Of a DNA stretch of 64,000 nt, positions 35,653-45,169 are shown piece after piece (position 1 is the stretch's first letter; every line of letters begins with the position of its first letter). The stretch is from Enterococcus italicus DSM 15952 (lineage in GTDB: Bacteria; Bacillota; Bacilli; Lactobacillales; Enterococcaceae). The notes below the pieces were generated by a model. The model was not told the DNA's origin and made no database searches. It saw nothing but the letters and a program-made list of their open reading frames with translations. The position numbers and the translations under genes were made by a program. The DNA is taken from NCBI RefSeq assembly GCF_000185365.1, contig NZ_GL622241.1, forward strand, positions 99,853-163,852, in the 5' to 3' direction.

Positions 35653-36657
35653 TTAATAAATTAATTCAAATAGATCTTCTGTTTCGATATTTCCGAAATA
35701 TTTTTTCACATCAATCTGATCGACGACTTCTTTCAGTGCTGCTTTTTCATATTTCGTGCCGACAAGGGCTTCTTCGACATCTTTGATTTCACCTAGTCCA
35801 AAGAAGTCACCATAGATTTTCGCTGCTGTGATTTTTCCTTCTTTTACGTTCAAGCGTACTTCAATTGAACCGATTGGGAAGCGTTTGCGGCGCTCGATAT
35901 CAAATTCCGGTGATTTCCCATAGTTCCAATCCCAGTTCGCATAGTACGTTTGAGAGATTTCTTTTACTTTTTGCCAGTCTTCATCTGTCAACTCATAGGT
36001 CTTCACATCCGCAACAGAATCAACACCAAAGATTTTCAATAATATTTCTTGACGGAATTCTTTGGTCGTCATTCCTTGCTTGTCCTCAGGTAAAAATGGT
36101 TTGATATTGGTCACCCGAGAGCGAATAGACTTAATTCCTTTTGATTCGATTTTATCTTTGCGGACCTTCAATGCATTAACGACTTCATTAATGTCACTAT
36201 CAAACATAATGGTCCCATGAGCAAACATCCGGCCGTTTGTCGCATACATCGCATTACCTGAAAATTTCATATCATCAATAACTAAATCATTGCGTCCTTT
36301 TAAACGCGCGCCTTCCACACCCATTTCATTTAAGGCATCGACGATTGGTTTGGTTAATTTTTCAAAATCACGGAATGAATTGCCATCATCCGGCATAATG
36401 AAACTAAAATTTAAGTTCCCAAAATCATGATAAACTGCTCCACCGCCACTAAAGCGACGTACCACGTGAATTCCTTTTTCATCTACATAGTCTTTGTTGA
36501 TTTCTTCAATCGTATTTTGATTGCGACCAATAATAATCGATGGCTCATTAATATAGAATAACAAGATTGGTTCATCGGTTTTCATTTCTTGTAATAAAAA
36601 AGTTTCAATCGCTAAGTTTATTCGTGGATCTGTCAATTCATTTGGTACAAAAATCAT
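35653..36657 (-). CDS. lplA: Lipoate-protein ligase A
   Basis: LplA attaches free lipoate to E2 and GcvH proteins using ATP. The 334-residue protein has the catalytic domain with IIGRNQNTIEEIN, RRFSGGGAVYHDFGNLN and the lysine motif GRNDLVIDDMKFSGNAM, plus the C-terminal accessory domain (~245-334). The start at 36657 follows AAGGAGG; an in-frame ATG 15 codons upstream lies in the previous gene. It follows the MBL hydrolase gene by 13 bp, so both probably share a transcript. Confidence 0.95.
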   Translation of the reverse strand: MIFVPNELTDPRINLAIETFLLQEMKTDEPILLFYINEPSIIIGRNQNTIEEINKDYVDEKGIHVVRRFSGGGAVYHDFGNLNFSFIMPDDGNSFRDFEKLTKPIVDALNEMGVEGARLKGRNDLVIDDMKFSGNAMYATNGRMFAHGTIMFDSDINEVVNALKVRKDKIESKGIKSIRSRVTNIKPFLPEDKQGMTTKEFRQEILLKIFGVDSVADVKTYELTDEDWQKVKEISQTYYANWDWNYGKSPEFDIERRKRFPIGSIEVRLNVKEGKITAAKIYGDFFGLGEIKDVEEALVGTKYEKAALKEVVDQIDVKKYFGNIETEDLFELIY

Positions 36658-36670
36658 GTCCTTTTCCTCC

Positions 36671-37411
36671 TTAAATCGTATAAGTGTGATGAACTTTAGC
36701 AACCGTGACAGTCACGTCTTCTCCTGCTGCTTGTTGCGCTTGCTGTGCCAAAAGGTCTAAGTCGCCAATTTGCGGTAGATGTGTCAGCACAAGGTGTTGC
36801 ACATTGGCCACTTTGGCAAGCTGACCAGCTTCTTTTGATGTTAGATGGGCATGATGATATTCATGTCCTTCAAACAGATACGTATCTGCCAAAAGCAAGT
36901 CTGCTGATAAAGCGAATTCATTTAATGTCTCAAGATAGCCTGAGTCGCCGGTGAATACAAACACTTTGCCCGTCCTATTCTCTACAAAACGCATCGCATA
37001 GCAAGTGACCGGATGGACTGTTTGTAAAAATGTCACTGTAAATGGTCCTAAATCCAACTGCTGCTCTTTTAAATAATCAAACCCTTGCGAAACATTTGGC
37101 ATAGTCAATGCCTTAAAATGAATTTCATCTTGACCGTGGCCATAGATTGGTAATAGTGGCTGCTTTTTCTCACCTGGAGACAATTGCCAATAATACTGTA
37201 AGACACCCAAGTCCGCAATATGATCGAAATGATAATGGCTTAAAATAACCGCATCAAGCGCTAATGGATCTAAGTGTTTTTCTAACTCAACTAACGTAGT
37301 ACTGCCGGCATCAATCAATAATTGAAATCCATCTGACTCCAATAAATAACTGGTCGTTCCCTCTCCTTTATAAGGGTAAGCGCCGAGACATCCTAGAACG
37401 GTTAATTTCAT
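36671..37411 (-). CDS. MBL-fold metal-dependent hydrolase
   Basis: This 246-residue metallo-beta-lactamase-fold protein is related to the RNase Z/PhnP group. Metal ligands are visible: VILSHYHFDHIADLG (HxHxDH), the histidine of TVHPVTCYAMRF, VFTGDSGYL and the terminal VLTHLPQIGD. YrhB/YhfI-like members are common beside lplA in Lactobacillales, but the substrate is unknown. The start at 37411 is preceded by GGGGTG; upstream in-frame codons lie in a terminator. Confidence 0.85.
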   Translation of the reverse strand: MKLTVLGCLGAYPYKGEGTTSYLLESDGFQLLIDAGSTTLVELEKHLDPLALDAVILSHYHFDHIADLGVLQYYWQLSPGEKKQPLLPIYGHGQDEIHFKALTMPNVSQGFDYLKEQQLDLGPFTVTFLQTVHPVTCYAMRFVENRTGKVFVFTGDSGYLETLNEFALSADLLLADTYLFEGHEYHHAHLTSKEAGQLAKVANVQHLVLTHLPQIGDLDLLAQQAQQAAGEDVTVTVAKVHHTYTI

Positions 37412-37482
37412 TTTTTCACACCCCTTTAAGAAATATGCTACCACATTTCTGAAAAAAGAAAACGGTGTTTCGCTTTTTTTCA

Positions 37483-37531
37483 CAAAAAAACTTTTTCTCA
37501 TCCACTCAAACTTTGAGTGGATAAGAAAAAG
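37483..37531 (-). terminator. Terminator of the dlt operon
   Basis: A near-perfect 20-bp stem (CTTTTTCTCATCCACTCAAA with its complement, one mismatch) is followed by seven Ts on the minus strand, 16 bp after dltD. Confidence 0.88.
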
Positions 37532-37547
37532 TCGTTTCTTAGTTAAT

Positions 37548-38816
37548 TTATTTTGAATCAAGTGTTGCGGGATTTTGATCTTGCCACTGTGTAGAAAAAT
37601 ACTCGTTAGAAAGATGATACGTTACCTTGGTGTCATTTTTGTTTGTTAAAAATGGTCGAATGTACTGATCGGCAGAGAGCCACCCTAACCAACCTAGATG
37701 AATTGTATCTGACATAAAGTACGGTACAGAGGCATCCTTTGTAAAATCCGCAATATTGGTAAACCCTTGTTCTTTCAATTGATACGTAATTTTCTTACTG
37801 AATCCTTCCAGCATTTGTAATGATAAGCCGGTGTATTCACTCCATTTTTTATTGACTGGGGGAATAATAAATAATGGCTTAGCGTGGACAGATGCCAATT
37901 GTTCCAAAACCAATTGAAAATCTGAATACTCAGGCGAATATTGATAATCAAAATGAATTTGCGATTGCTTTAATGCGCCCACATGCTTTTTCAAACGTTG
38001 GTTAAAAAATTGATTGTCAATGTTGTAGGGATTATTCGTCGTCTGTTGCCTTCCATTTTTAGTAGCGAGCTGCGTTAATTCCTCTTGGTTGTATTCATTA
38101 GGTAATTCGTGCATCGCTTGGTTAATTTGATGATTCTTGCTCAAGATATCCAGTGGACTAAACAACTCATCTTCACGATTTAGCACCCGATAGATCATTT
38201 CAGCCCAGTATTTTTCCTGTTTTGTTGGTAGCTGCCCGTTAGCGATGTGTGCTAACATCGCCGATAAATTTTTCCGTTGTTTTACTTTCCCATAGCTCGT
38301 CAGGCGAGAAGCAAAGTACTGATCAGCTGGTGTTATTTTTTTTAGAGATAACGCCCACTGATACGTCTGAATTTCGGAAAAATAGGCATCAAAATACTGC
38401 TTGTTTACCCCATCTTTGACAAACCACTGTGGAGAGATAATAAATACAAGTTTTTTTCCAGCTAATTCCTGGCCCATTGACCGAATCATCATGTATTGGG
38501 TTAACGACTGTGTCCCTGGAGCACCTAATAAAAATGGAGTATACCCACGGCGGTACTTTTTGGCCAATACTGACGGATGAAACGCATCAATTCTACTTAA
38601 TTCAGAAGAGCCGAAAAATGGTACATATTTACCAGATGCAATTGCCTCGTTTTTAATGGCATTTCCTCGAATGACATTGGCGGACATAGAACTAGATGCC
38701 TTTGACCAGAGCGTTTTATTTTTATCCGAAAACTGAATCGGTGAGAAAAAAACGGCTAGCACCATAATGACAGCTAATAAAACGGGGCCAAAGATGGTAA
38801 AGAGACGCTTTTTCAT
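37548..38816 (-). CDS. dltD: Teichoic acid D-alanylation protein DltD
   Basis: DltD helps transfer D-alanine to lipoteichoic acid on the outer face of the membrane. The 422-residue protein has an N-terminal membrane anchor ([19 protein letters not shown]) and an SGNH-hydrolase-like domain: [18 protein letters not shown] (Ser) and the late motif [10 protein letters not shown] (Asp/His). Its ATG overlaps the dltC stop by four bases. Confidence 0.96.
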   Translation of the reverse strand: MKKRLFTIFGPVLLAVIMVLAVFFSPIQFSDKNKTLWSKASSSMSANVIRGNAIKNEAIASGKYVPFFGSSELSRIDAFHPSVLAKKYRRGYTPFLLGAPGTQSLTQYMMIRSMGQELAGKKLVFIISPQWFVKDGVNKQYFDAYFSEIQTYQWALSLKKITPADQYFASRLTSYGKVKQRKNLSAMLAHIANGQLPTKQEKYWAEMIYRVLNREDELFSPLDILSKNHQINQAMHELPNEYNQEELTQLATKNGRQQTTNNPYNIDNQFFNQRLKKHVGALKQSQIHFDYQYSPEYSDFQLVLEQLASVHAKPLFIIPPVNKKWSEYTGLSLQMLEGFSKKITYQLKEQGFTNIADFTKDASVPYFMSDTIHLGWLGWLSADQYIRPFLTNKNDTKVTYHLSNEYFSTQWQDQNPATLDSK

Positions 38817-39049
38817 GCGTTTTGGAATAATGGTACTTGTTGTATGATTTTACGTGGTGTTGCCCACGCATCACGGTCAAATTCTGACACTGGTACTTGA
38901 ATTCCCAATTGTCCTTCTAGTTCAACTAATAATTGCACACTACCTAAAGAATCCAGTAGCCCTTCACTAAATAAATCCAAATCCAAATTGTTAGATACTT
39001 CATCTGTTCCAGTTACTTCTTCTAAAATTGCTAAGATTTTTTCTTCCAT
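38813..39049 (-). CDS. dltC: D-alanyl carrier protein
   Basis: This 78-residue acyl-carrier-like protein carries D-alanine on a phosphopantetheine arm. The attachment serine is Ser34 in [14 protein letters not shown]. It accepts D-Ala from DltA and delivers it with DltB. It lies 21 bp after dltB. Confidence 0.97.
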   Translation of the reverse strand: MEEKILAILEEVTGTDEVSNNLDLDLFSEGLLDSLGSVQLLVELEGQLGIQVPVSEFDRDAWATPRKIIQQVPLFQNA

Positions 39050-39070
39050 TTTTATTACCGTCCTTTGTGA

Positions 39071-40267
39071 TTATTTTAAGAAAAATAGTGTATTTAAAAA
39101 TCCTGAAAAAAGTAAAAAGCTAAGACATACACCATGAAAGGTCCCAATTACCGCCAATGAGTGAGTAAGCCGATTGGATGGTAATGACGGGTGTCTTTTT
39201 TTATAGCGAATCCACGCATCATTCAGACAAATCCACGTCGCATGATAAATACCATAAGCGATGTAGTACCACGTTAACCCATGCCAGATTCCCATTAATA
39301 GAAATAAAGCGAAGTAGCCGACATTCGATGACACCACCCGACTTTTAAACACTTTTTTCTTCATTAACGTAAACATCAAGCGCATGTACACATAATCTCG
39401 AAACCAAAATGATAGTGACATGTGCCATCGGTTCCAAAATTCTTTGATATTGGGAGCCAAAAATGGTTTGTTAAAGTTGATTGGTACGTCATACCCCATG
39501 AAATTACTCGTAGCGATGGCGAATAAACTATACCCCGCAAAATCAAAAAAGAGATACATACTGTACACATACATATAGCCAACAAGGGCCCAAGATACCC
39601 CTCCGCTCATCATCGCTTCCTTCGCGACGACTGGTAACAATACTTGGCCGAAAAAATAGCCTAGCATAAACTTATAGAGAAAGCCTAGAAACAGGCGTTT
39701 GACACCTTTTTCTAAGTAATCAAGATAGTCTGCAGGGGCTTGATTGGCCTCTTTTTCAAAACGACGATACCGATCGATTGGCCCCGATGAGATTGTCGGG
39801 AAAAAGAGTAAGAAGCGAATAAAATGCAACCACTGATACTCTTTGATCATACCATCGCGCATTTCCATCACCATTTGGACTGAACGAAAGGTCAAATAGG
39901 AGATTCCTAAAAACCCTAACAATGACGGCTGATTATCATGAAAAAACGGAACAACCTTGGTAATTGCTAATGGGAAAATAGCCAATAAGACAAAGAGATA
40001 AAAAACACTCGTCTGATTCTTCTTAGAACGTAAGTGAAAATAAGTACCTACGACCCCACTTTGCCATAAGACATAGCCAACAAGTGCGAGTCCTTGGTGC
40101 CACTGCTCACCACCAAAACTCATCCAAAGAAACAATAGTGTGACGCAGGATTCGTACCACTTCACTCGCTTGCCAAAATACAACCCAATCGCCAATGGAC
40201 ACAAGGCCAGTAGCAAATAGAAAAAATAAATCGGTTCAGCATATGGAATCATATGAGGGAACATCAT
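39071..40267 (-). CDS. dltB: D-alanyl transfer MBOAT protein DltB
   Basis: This 398-residue polytopic MBOAT-family acyltransferase moves D-alanine across the membrane. Signature segments are SSGPIDRYRRFEKE, FDFAGYSLFAIATSNFMGYD, EFWNRWHMSLSFWFRDYVY and LLMGIWHGLTWYYIAYG with the catalytic histidine. The start overlaps the dltA stop as ATGA, with GAGGTG upstream; an ATG one codon later is equally possible. Confidence 0.96.
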   Translation of the reverse strand: MMFPHMIPYAEPIYFFYLLLALCPLAIGLYFGKRVKWYESCVTLLFLWMSFGGEQWHQGLALVGYVLWQSGVVGTYFHLRSKKNQTSVFYLFVLLAIFPLAITKVVPFFHDNQPSLLGFLGISYLTFRSVQMVMEMRDGMIKEYQWLHFIRFLLFFPTISSGPIDRYRRFEKEANQAPADYLDYLEKGVKRLFLGFLYKFMLGYFFGQVLLPVVAKEAMMSGGVSWALVGYMYVYSMYLFFDFAGYSLFAIATSNFMGYDVPINFNKPFLAPNIKEFWNRWHMSLSFWFRDYVYMRLMFTLMKKKVFKSRVVSSNVGYFALFLLMGIWHGLTWYYIAYGIYHATWICLNDAWIRYKKRHPSLPSNRLTHSLAVIGTFHGVCLSFLLFSGFLNTLFFLK

Positions 40268-41757
40268 GTTGGGTTCACCTCTTGAATTAGTCGCTTGCGA
40301 TCAAGTTTGCCATTTGCCGTTCGCGGTAACTGCTCACAAAATACGTATTTTTGAGGAATCATGTACGGCATCACTGTTTTCTTTAATTCTTGTCGAATCA
40401 TCTTCGCTCGTTCATAATCCTTTGTTTCCGTCGTTTCCATCACGACATAGGCAAGTAGTTGTTGGACTTTATGCTGGTTGTACTTTGGCACGACGATTGC
40501 TTGCTTTATACCCTCGATAGCCATCAAATGATGATCAATCTCTTCTAATTCAATGCGATAGCCGTGGAGTTTCACCTGAAAGTCAATCCGTCCCTCATAG
40601 TACAACAGACCATCAATCACCTTACCCGCATCACCTGTTCGATAAGCAGGCTCGCCGTTCAACGTAAAAAATGCAGCCGCTGTTTTGCTTGGATTATTTA
40701 CATACCCTTTTGAGATACTCGGACCAGATAGGACAATTTCTCCAGTCTCACCAACAACAACTTGATTGCCATGCATGATGGTGACCTTCGTATCTTCTTT
40801 GACATAACCAATTGGGAGTCGGTTCACTGCTTCTAATAACTCAGTTGTTACTTGAATTTGTGATACAGCTACGGTCGCTTCTGTCGGACCGTATGTGTTA
40901 TAAATCATTGCTTCTGGGAATTTTTGCAACAATTTCTTTGCTGTTTCCTTAGTTAATTCTTCTCCACAAAATAAAAATACTCGTAAACTAGGAAGCTCAT
41001 TGTGAGAAAAAGCTGGCTCCATCAAACAAATATCGATAAAAGAGGGGGTCGATACCCAGACATCAATCGGCAACTTGGGTAGGACCGAAAAAAGTTCCTT
41101 AAAATCGTCCACAGTCTCCTTAGCAAGTGGTACCAATGCACCGCCAATCAGGAGCGCTGGGTAGACACTCATTACAGATAAATCAAATGAAAATGGTGCT
41201 TGCGATAAAAAGCGATCTTCTTTATGAATCCCTAAGTCCTGCAATGCCCACTGGACAAATGACCATAAATTCTGTTGGCTTATTTGAACGCCCTTTGGTA
41301 CTCCTGTAGTTCCTGAAGTAAAAATAATATAGACCGTTTCATCTAACGCCAATCCTTTTGGGACCACCGCTTCCTGTTTTAGACTCTCGGTCATTAGTTG
41401 CTCCAGAGATACTGTGGAACAAGGCAACTCCATCGGGCATTCACTAGTCCAGACGCAAAGTGCCGGTTTAGCAATATCAACAATATATGCCAATCGTTCT
41501 GGTGGCGTATGGGTTTCAATTGGAATATAGGGATGACCAGATTTCATGGCAGCTAAGAACGCCACAATCATGCCAAACTCTTGCCCACCATAGACAACAA
41601 TCGGCTCACTTTGGGCTACGTTCGCGGCAAAATATCGCGCCAGCTGATCGGATTGTTTTTTTAATTCACAATACGTATGCGTGGTTTTTCCAATATAAAC
41701 TTTCGCGTTTGGCTGTTTTGTAGCAATTTTGTCAATTTCTTCATAAATATAGCGCAT
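40264..41757 (-). CDS. dltA: D-alanine--D-alanyl carrier protein ligase
   Basis: DltA adenylates D-alanine and loads it on DltC. The 497-residue protein of the adenylate-forming family has the P-loop IIFTSGTTGVPKG, MIYNTYGPTEATVAV, YRTGDAGKVIDG and the terminal lysine motif LPRTANGKLDRKRL. It lies 14 bp after dltX. Confidence 0.97.
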   Translation of the reverse strand: MRYIYEEIDKIATKQPNAKVYIGKTTHTYCELKKQSDQLARYFAANVAQSEPIVVYGGQEFGMIVAFLAAMKSGHPYIPIETHTPPERLAYIVDIAKPALCVWTSECPMELPCSTVSLEQLMTESLKQEAVVPKGLALDETVYIIFTSGTTGVPKGVQISQQNLWSFVQWALQDLGIHKEDRFLSQAPFSFDLSVMSVYPALLIGGALVPLAKETVDDFKELFSVLPKLPIDVWVSTPSFIDICLMEPAFSHNELPSLRVFLFCGEELTKETAKKLLQKFPEAMIYNTYGPTEATVAVSQIQVTTELLEAVNRLPIGYVKEDTKVTIMHGNQVVVGETGEIVLSGPSISKGYVNNPSKTAAAFFTLNGEPAYRTGDAGKVIDGLLYYEGRIDFQVKLHGYRIELEEIDHHLMAIEGIKQAIVVPKYNQHKVQQLLAYVVMETTETKDYERAKMIRQELKKTVMPYMIPQKYVFCEQLPRTANGKLDRKRLIQEVNPT

Positions 41758-41771
41758 CTGCTTTCACCTCA

Positions 41772-41921
41772 TTAAAACTCATTGTAAATGAAGGTCCCAC
41801 CTTGAATCGTACGATAATGATACAAATAGATGAGTCCCATTAGTATGAGAAAATAAAAAAGCGTCCTAGCCACAAATTGAACCCACTCTTTTGACCAAAC
41901 AATATGCAACTTCTCTTTCAT
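41772..41921 (-). CDS. dltX: Small membrane protein DltX
   Basis: DltX is the 49-residue first protein of the dlt operon in many Firmicutes. It has one membrane segment (VARTLFYFLILMGLIYLY) and the conserved C-terminal motif FIYNEF, recently linked to D-alanine transfer outside the cell. The ATG at 41921 follows GGAGGGAAG; an in-frame start 14 codons upstream lacks support. Confidence 0.92.
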   Translation of the reverse strand: MKEKLHIVWSKEWVQFVARTLFYFLILMGLIYLYHYRTIQGGTFIYNEF

Positions 41922-41952
41922 TTTTCTTCCCTCCATTCCAACTCTAGTCTTT

Positions 41953-41996
41953 ATTTTAATCACAAGTGTCGTTTCCTGACATTGATTTAGGTGTCA
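41953..41996 (-). promoter_or_regulatory. dlt promoter region with TGACA-N10-TGTCA inverted repeat
   Basis: An inverted repeat TGACA-N10-TGTCA (41977-41996), plus a further TGTC half-site at 41967-41970, lies just upstream of a -10-like TAAAAT (41953-41958, minus strand) with no good -35. This is the layout of an activator-dependent promoter. A response regulator is plausible, but none is encoded nearby. Confidence 0.4.
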
Positions 41997-42010
41997 TTTT
42001 CTTCAATGAA

Positions 42011-42026
42011 CTAACAATTTTGTTAG
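42011..42026. repeat. Palindrome CTAACAA/TTGTTAG upstream of dlt
   Basis: A perfect 7-bp inverted repeat with a two-base centre lies between the ABC-permease terminator and the dlt promoter. It is a possible operator or part of the terminator region. No function is assigned. Confidence 0.35.
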
Positions 42027-42027
42027 A

Positions 42028-42057
42028 TAAAAAAACCGATAACCCCTGAGCTATCGG
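42028..42057 (-). terminator. Terminator of the BceAB-type transporter operon
   Basis: The stem CCGATA/TATCGG with a ten-base loop is followed by seven Ts on the minus strand, 9 bp after the permease stop. Confidence 0.85.
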
Positions 42058-42065
42058 AAATGTGA

Positions 42066-44138
42066 TTATGAGGATTGTTCGGTAATTCGAATTGAAATCA
42101 CAGCGGAAAGAACGTAAAACAAACTAAAGCTAACTATCGCCAGTAAACCAAATAAGTACACGAGCCAATAACTCGCACCCGGTAATAATTGAACAACAGT
42201 ATAAACTGCGACCGACCCATGTGTGGTGGCCAACAAAATGACTGGAAAAAAAATGCCTGCATTTGAAAAATAAATGGCACGACGTCTCTCTTTTTCCGAA
42301 ACACCTAAGTTTTTTAACAATCGAAAGTTTGCTTGTTCCTCTTCCGCTCGACTAAACTGCCGTACAATCAAAGAAGAAGCTGTACTAACCAGGATAATCC
42401 CACCGACAAAGACTGACACGAAGATAAACAAGCCACCTTCTCTTCGTGCCAAACGCATCCTTGGGTAGCGATTGGTACTACTTAGTCGTAATGCCTCACC
42501 ACTATAATAATTATATGTATTATCATTCGTAGTGGTCAATTTTTCAGATTGAATGGTACCAGTGAGTGCTTGGTTTTTGTAGTCAATTGCATAATAGAGC
42601 GGCTCTATCCATTCTTCCTTTAGTTGCTTTTCGTAGGCGGTTTGAAAAGTTGCTTGATTGAGACCTGATGCATTTAGATAGATGAGTTGATGCGTATAGC
42701 CTGTGATCCGCTGACAGACTGCATCCGTCACGACCAACAAATTTTCACTGTAACGCAACATGTTATTACCAAAGTAATCCCCGTACATGGCAGTCATCGT
42801 AAGCGTTTCTCCTTGAAACAATTGAACTGTTCGATCATATGTAGATAGCTTGCGGCTTATCAGAAAATCTTGATTGAAAAAGACTGTCTCCTGATTAGAT
42901 AATTGGTCAATTCTTGGTGCATCAGGAAATAGCCGTTGCACTTGCTGATATTCCGAAAGCGACACCAGATTGACGAGATTGGCCTGCCCGACAAACTTTT
43001 TATCGATTGCCGCTAATTTTTGCTTCAAATATACACCCGTTAACTTGAAAGTGACTTTTTCTTCTGCACTAATTACACCATCTTCATCAGCAATTAATTG
43101 CGTTAGTTTTGCTTCTTTTTGGGGAGTGACTTGAAACATGGTCGGATTTTCCATTGCATTCAAGCGATAGCTTAAAGCAAACAATCCCGAAGCCGTACCG
43201 ATAAACAGTATCGCAAAACCAACAATGACCGTCACAAAGGAAAGAATTCGCCAACTTTTATGCACTTGAAAGCGAATGGAACCTAACATAAAGCCATAAA
43301 GAGACCGATACTTCATTCTTTTTCGTCTTGCAATCAAATCAAATACTCGTGGTAACGTATAGGCATAAAATAAAAATGTTCCCGCGATACATAAAGCAAA
43401 TATCAGAATGGGCAGCCAAAAAATTGCACTAAAATCTTCAGTTTCCTTAATATAGCCTTCTAATATAGCTAGAAAATGAATGGAAACATAATACCCGATA
43501 CTAATAAATATCACACCTAAACAGGCCATCATGCGCCGACTAAATCCCCAATACTTAGACGAATAAAATCCTTCTTTTTCCGCTTGTAACAACGGCGTCA
43601 ATGTCTTACCACGAAGAAGCCAGATATTTTGCATCGAGGTGACGAATAAAGCAAATAAAAAGACCAGTATCGTATTGCGAACTGATACCCACGAAATAAA
43701 AAAAACACTGGCAATATTTAATCCCATCGCCTTAATCAAAATCATCGTAAATAATTTTGAAAAGAGTAGCCCCATGAGCATCCCCGTTACTAAAGAAAAC
43801 ACATTCAACAAAATTGTCTCGAGTAGAAACATCGTCACAATCTGTACTTTTTTCATTCCAAAGAGCTGATAGATGCCTAATTCATTTTTCCTTTGTTGGA
43901 AAAAGAAATGATTAGCACTTAACATAAAGGCTAAAACCACCATCGCAACGACAATATTGCCAAAGCTTAAGACCCCGGCTAATTGCACATCTTGTTTCAC
44001 GCTTCGCACAATAGGCTGATCATAGGTCATCGCACCAAAAGAATAAAAAATCATCACCGCAGTTAAAATACACAAAAAATAGACCATATATGCCCGCAAT
44101 TGTTTGGAGAAGCTACGCAACAATATCTTAGTGAGCAT
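42066..44138 (-). CDS. BceB-type ABC transporter permease (FtsX/MacB family)
   Basis: This 690-residue permease has ten predicted membrane segments. A large extracytoplasmic domain (~residues 305-535) between segments seven and eight marks BceB/VraG-type peptide-antibiotic detoxification and sensing transporters. FtsX-like domains are seen at FGNIVVAMVVLAFMLSANHFFFQQRKNE and RREGGLFIFVSVFVGGIILVSTASSL. The start overlaps the ATPase end by 11 bp. No BceRS two-component genes lie in the window, so the sensor partner must be elsewhere or absent. Confidence 0.88.
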   Translation of the reverse strand: MLTKILLRSFSKQLRAYMVYFLCILTAVMIFYSFGAMTYDQPIVRSVKQDVQLAGVLSFGNIVVAMVVLAFMLSANHFFFQQRKNELGIYQLFGMKKVQIVTMFLLETILLNVFSLVTGMLMGLLFSKLFTMILIKAMGLNIASVFFISWVSVRNTILVFLFALFVTSMQNIWLLRGKTLTPLLQAEKEGFYSSKYWGFSRRMMACLGVIFISIGYYVSIHFLAILEGYIKETEDFSAIFWLPILIFALCIAGTFLFYAYTLPRVFDLIARRKRMKYRSLYGFMLGSIRFQVHKSWRILSFVTVIVGFAILFIGTASGLFALSYRLNAMENPTMFQVTPQKEAKLTQLIADEDGVISAEEKVTFKLTGVYLKQKLAAIDKKFVGQANLVNLVSLSEYQQVQRLFPDAPRIDQLSNQETVFFNQDFLISRKLSTYDRTVQLFQGETLTMTAMYGDYFGNNMLRYSENLLVVTDAVCQRITGYTHQLIYLNASGLNQATFQTAYEKQLKEEWIEPLYYAIDYKNQALTGTIQSEKLTTTNDNTYNYYSGEALRLSSTNRYPRMRLARREGGLFIFVSVFVGGIILVSTASSLIVRQFSRAEEEQANFRLLKNLGVSEKERRRAIYFSNAGIFFPVILLATTHGSVAVYTVVQLLPGASYWLVYLFGLLAIVSFSLFYVLSAVISIRITEQSS

Positions 44139-44895
44139 TCATTCTACCTCCCCCACCAATGGTTGCTTGCATATCAATCACTTGATCAAAAAATTCTTTT
44201 CGTGAGCCACGTTTGACTACCTCAGAAAAAAAGACACCATCTTTAATAAATAAAATTCGATTGCAATAACTAGCGGTAAAAGGATCATGGGTAACCATCA
44301 AGATTGTCGTATCCTCTTGGCGATTGACATCTGATAGGTAGCGCAGCAGCTCAGTGGCTGCTTTGGAATCAAGTGCCCCAGTCGGCTCATCAGCAAATAC
44401 CACACTTGGTCGCTTAATAATCGCTCTGGCAGCTGTCACGCGCTGTTTTTGTCCATTGGATAATTCACTTGGGTAGCGATCCAGTAAATGCGCCAGACCC
44501 AATAATTCACTAATTTCATTGATCCGCTGCTCACTCTCTTGAACAGATGTCCGATCAATCGCTAATGGCAACAAAATATTGTCTTTCACCGTAATCGTCT
44601 CTAGCAAATTATAATCTTGAAAAATAAAGCCGATTTCTTTTCGCCGAAAGTCGCTTCGCTCTTTTTCATCCAACTTTGTCACTTCTTGATTGGCAATCGT
44701 AATCGAACCAAGAGTCGGGGCATCAATCGTTGCTAAGAGATTCATTAAGGTCGTCTTACCCGCACCACTCGGCCCCATGATGCCCACAAACTCACCCTTA
44801 TCAACACTAAATGATAAGTTTTCAAGAACTTTCGTGCGATTAAAGCGCGTTCCGTATGATTTGGACACATAAGAAACTTGAATCATTTTTGGCAT
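44128..44895 (-). CDS. BceA-type ABC transporter ATP-binding protein
   Basis: This 255-residue ATPase drives the adjacent permease. It shows Walker A GPSGAGKTTLM, Q-loop FIFQDYNLLETI, the signature LSNGQKQRVTAARAI (LSGGQ variant LSNGQ), Walker B VVFADEPTGALD and the H-loop MVTHD. The start at 44895 follows AAGGGGGAAACG. BceAB systems protect against cell-wall antibiotics such as bacitracin; the substrate is not readable here. Confidence 0.92.
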   Translation of the reverse strand: MPKMIQVSYVSKSYGTRFNRTKVLENLSFSVDKGEFVGIMGPSGAGKTTLMNLLATIDAPTLGSITIANQEVTKLDEKERSDFRRKEIGFIFQDYNLLETITVKDNILLPLAIDRTSVQESEQRINEISELLGLAHLLDRYPSELSNGQKQRVTAARAIIKRPSVVFADEPTGALDSKAATELLRYLSDVNRQEDTTILMVTHDPFTASYCNRILFIKDGVFFSEVVKRGSRKEFFDQVIDMQATIGGGGRMNAH

Positions 44896-45067
44896 AATCG
44901 TTTCCCCCTTTTCATTCATTGTACTATATCTTATCCATCAACGATACGGTTGCTGTTCTCTTGTTTGTTCCTCAAAACCGACCTAACTGAGGCGAATTAG
45001 ACTCATTTTGATTGGTTATTCACATTAATATTCATGATTCATACAAACGAACAGTCACAACGAAAAA

Positions 45068-45114
45068 ACACTATATATAGTGTTTTATAAATATTTTTTT
45101 CAATATATAGTTGT
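45068..45114 (+). promoter_or_regulatory. Tandem NrdR boxes upstream of nrdDG
   Basis: Box 1, ACACTATATATAGTGT (45068-45083), is a perfect palindrome matching the NrdR consensus. Box 2, CAATATATAGTTGT (45101-45114), is imperfect. Their cores are 30 bp apart, about three helical turns, the usual NrdR arrangement. Box 2 overlaps the -35 element, so binding would repress. Confidence 0.85.
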
Positions 45115-45139
45115 ATTTATCATGTTATTATTCTATCAT
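45111..45139 (+). promoter_or_regulatory. Sigma-A promoter of nrdDG
   Basis: TTGTAT, 17 bp, TATCAT lies 30 bp before the nrdD start and overlaps the second NrdR box. Confidence 0.65.
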
Positions 45140-45169
45140 GGATACTAGTACAAAAGGAGCTGAATCTCA

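Noticed and set aside
37412..37561. N-terminal extension of the MBL hydrolase
   Set aside because: It reads through the dlt terminator and the GGGGTG ribosome-binding site; the family N-terminus starts at MKLTVLGC.
41922..41963. Longer DltX with 14 extra N-terminal residues
   Set aside because: The extra codons contain the GGAGGG ribosome-binding site for the shorter, canonical DltX.
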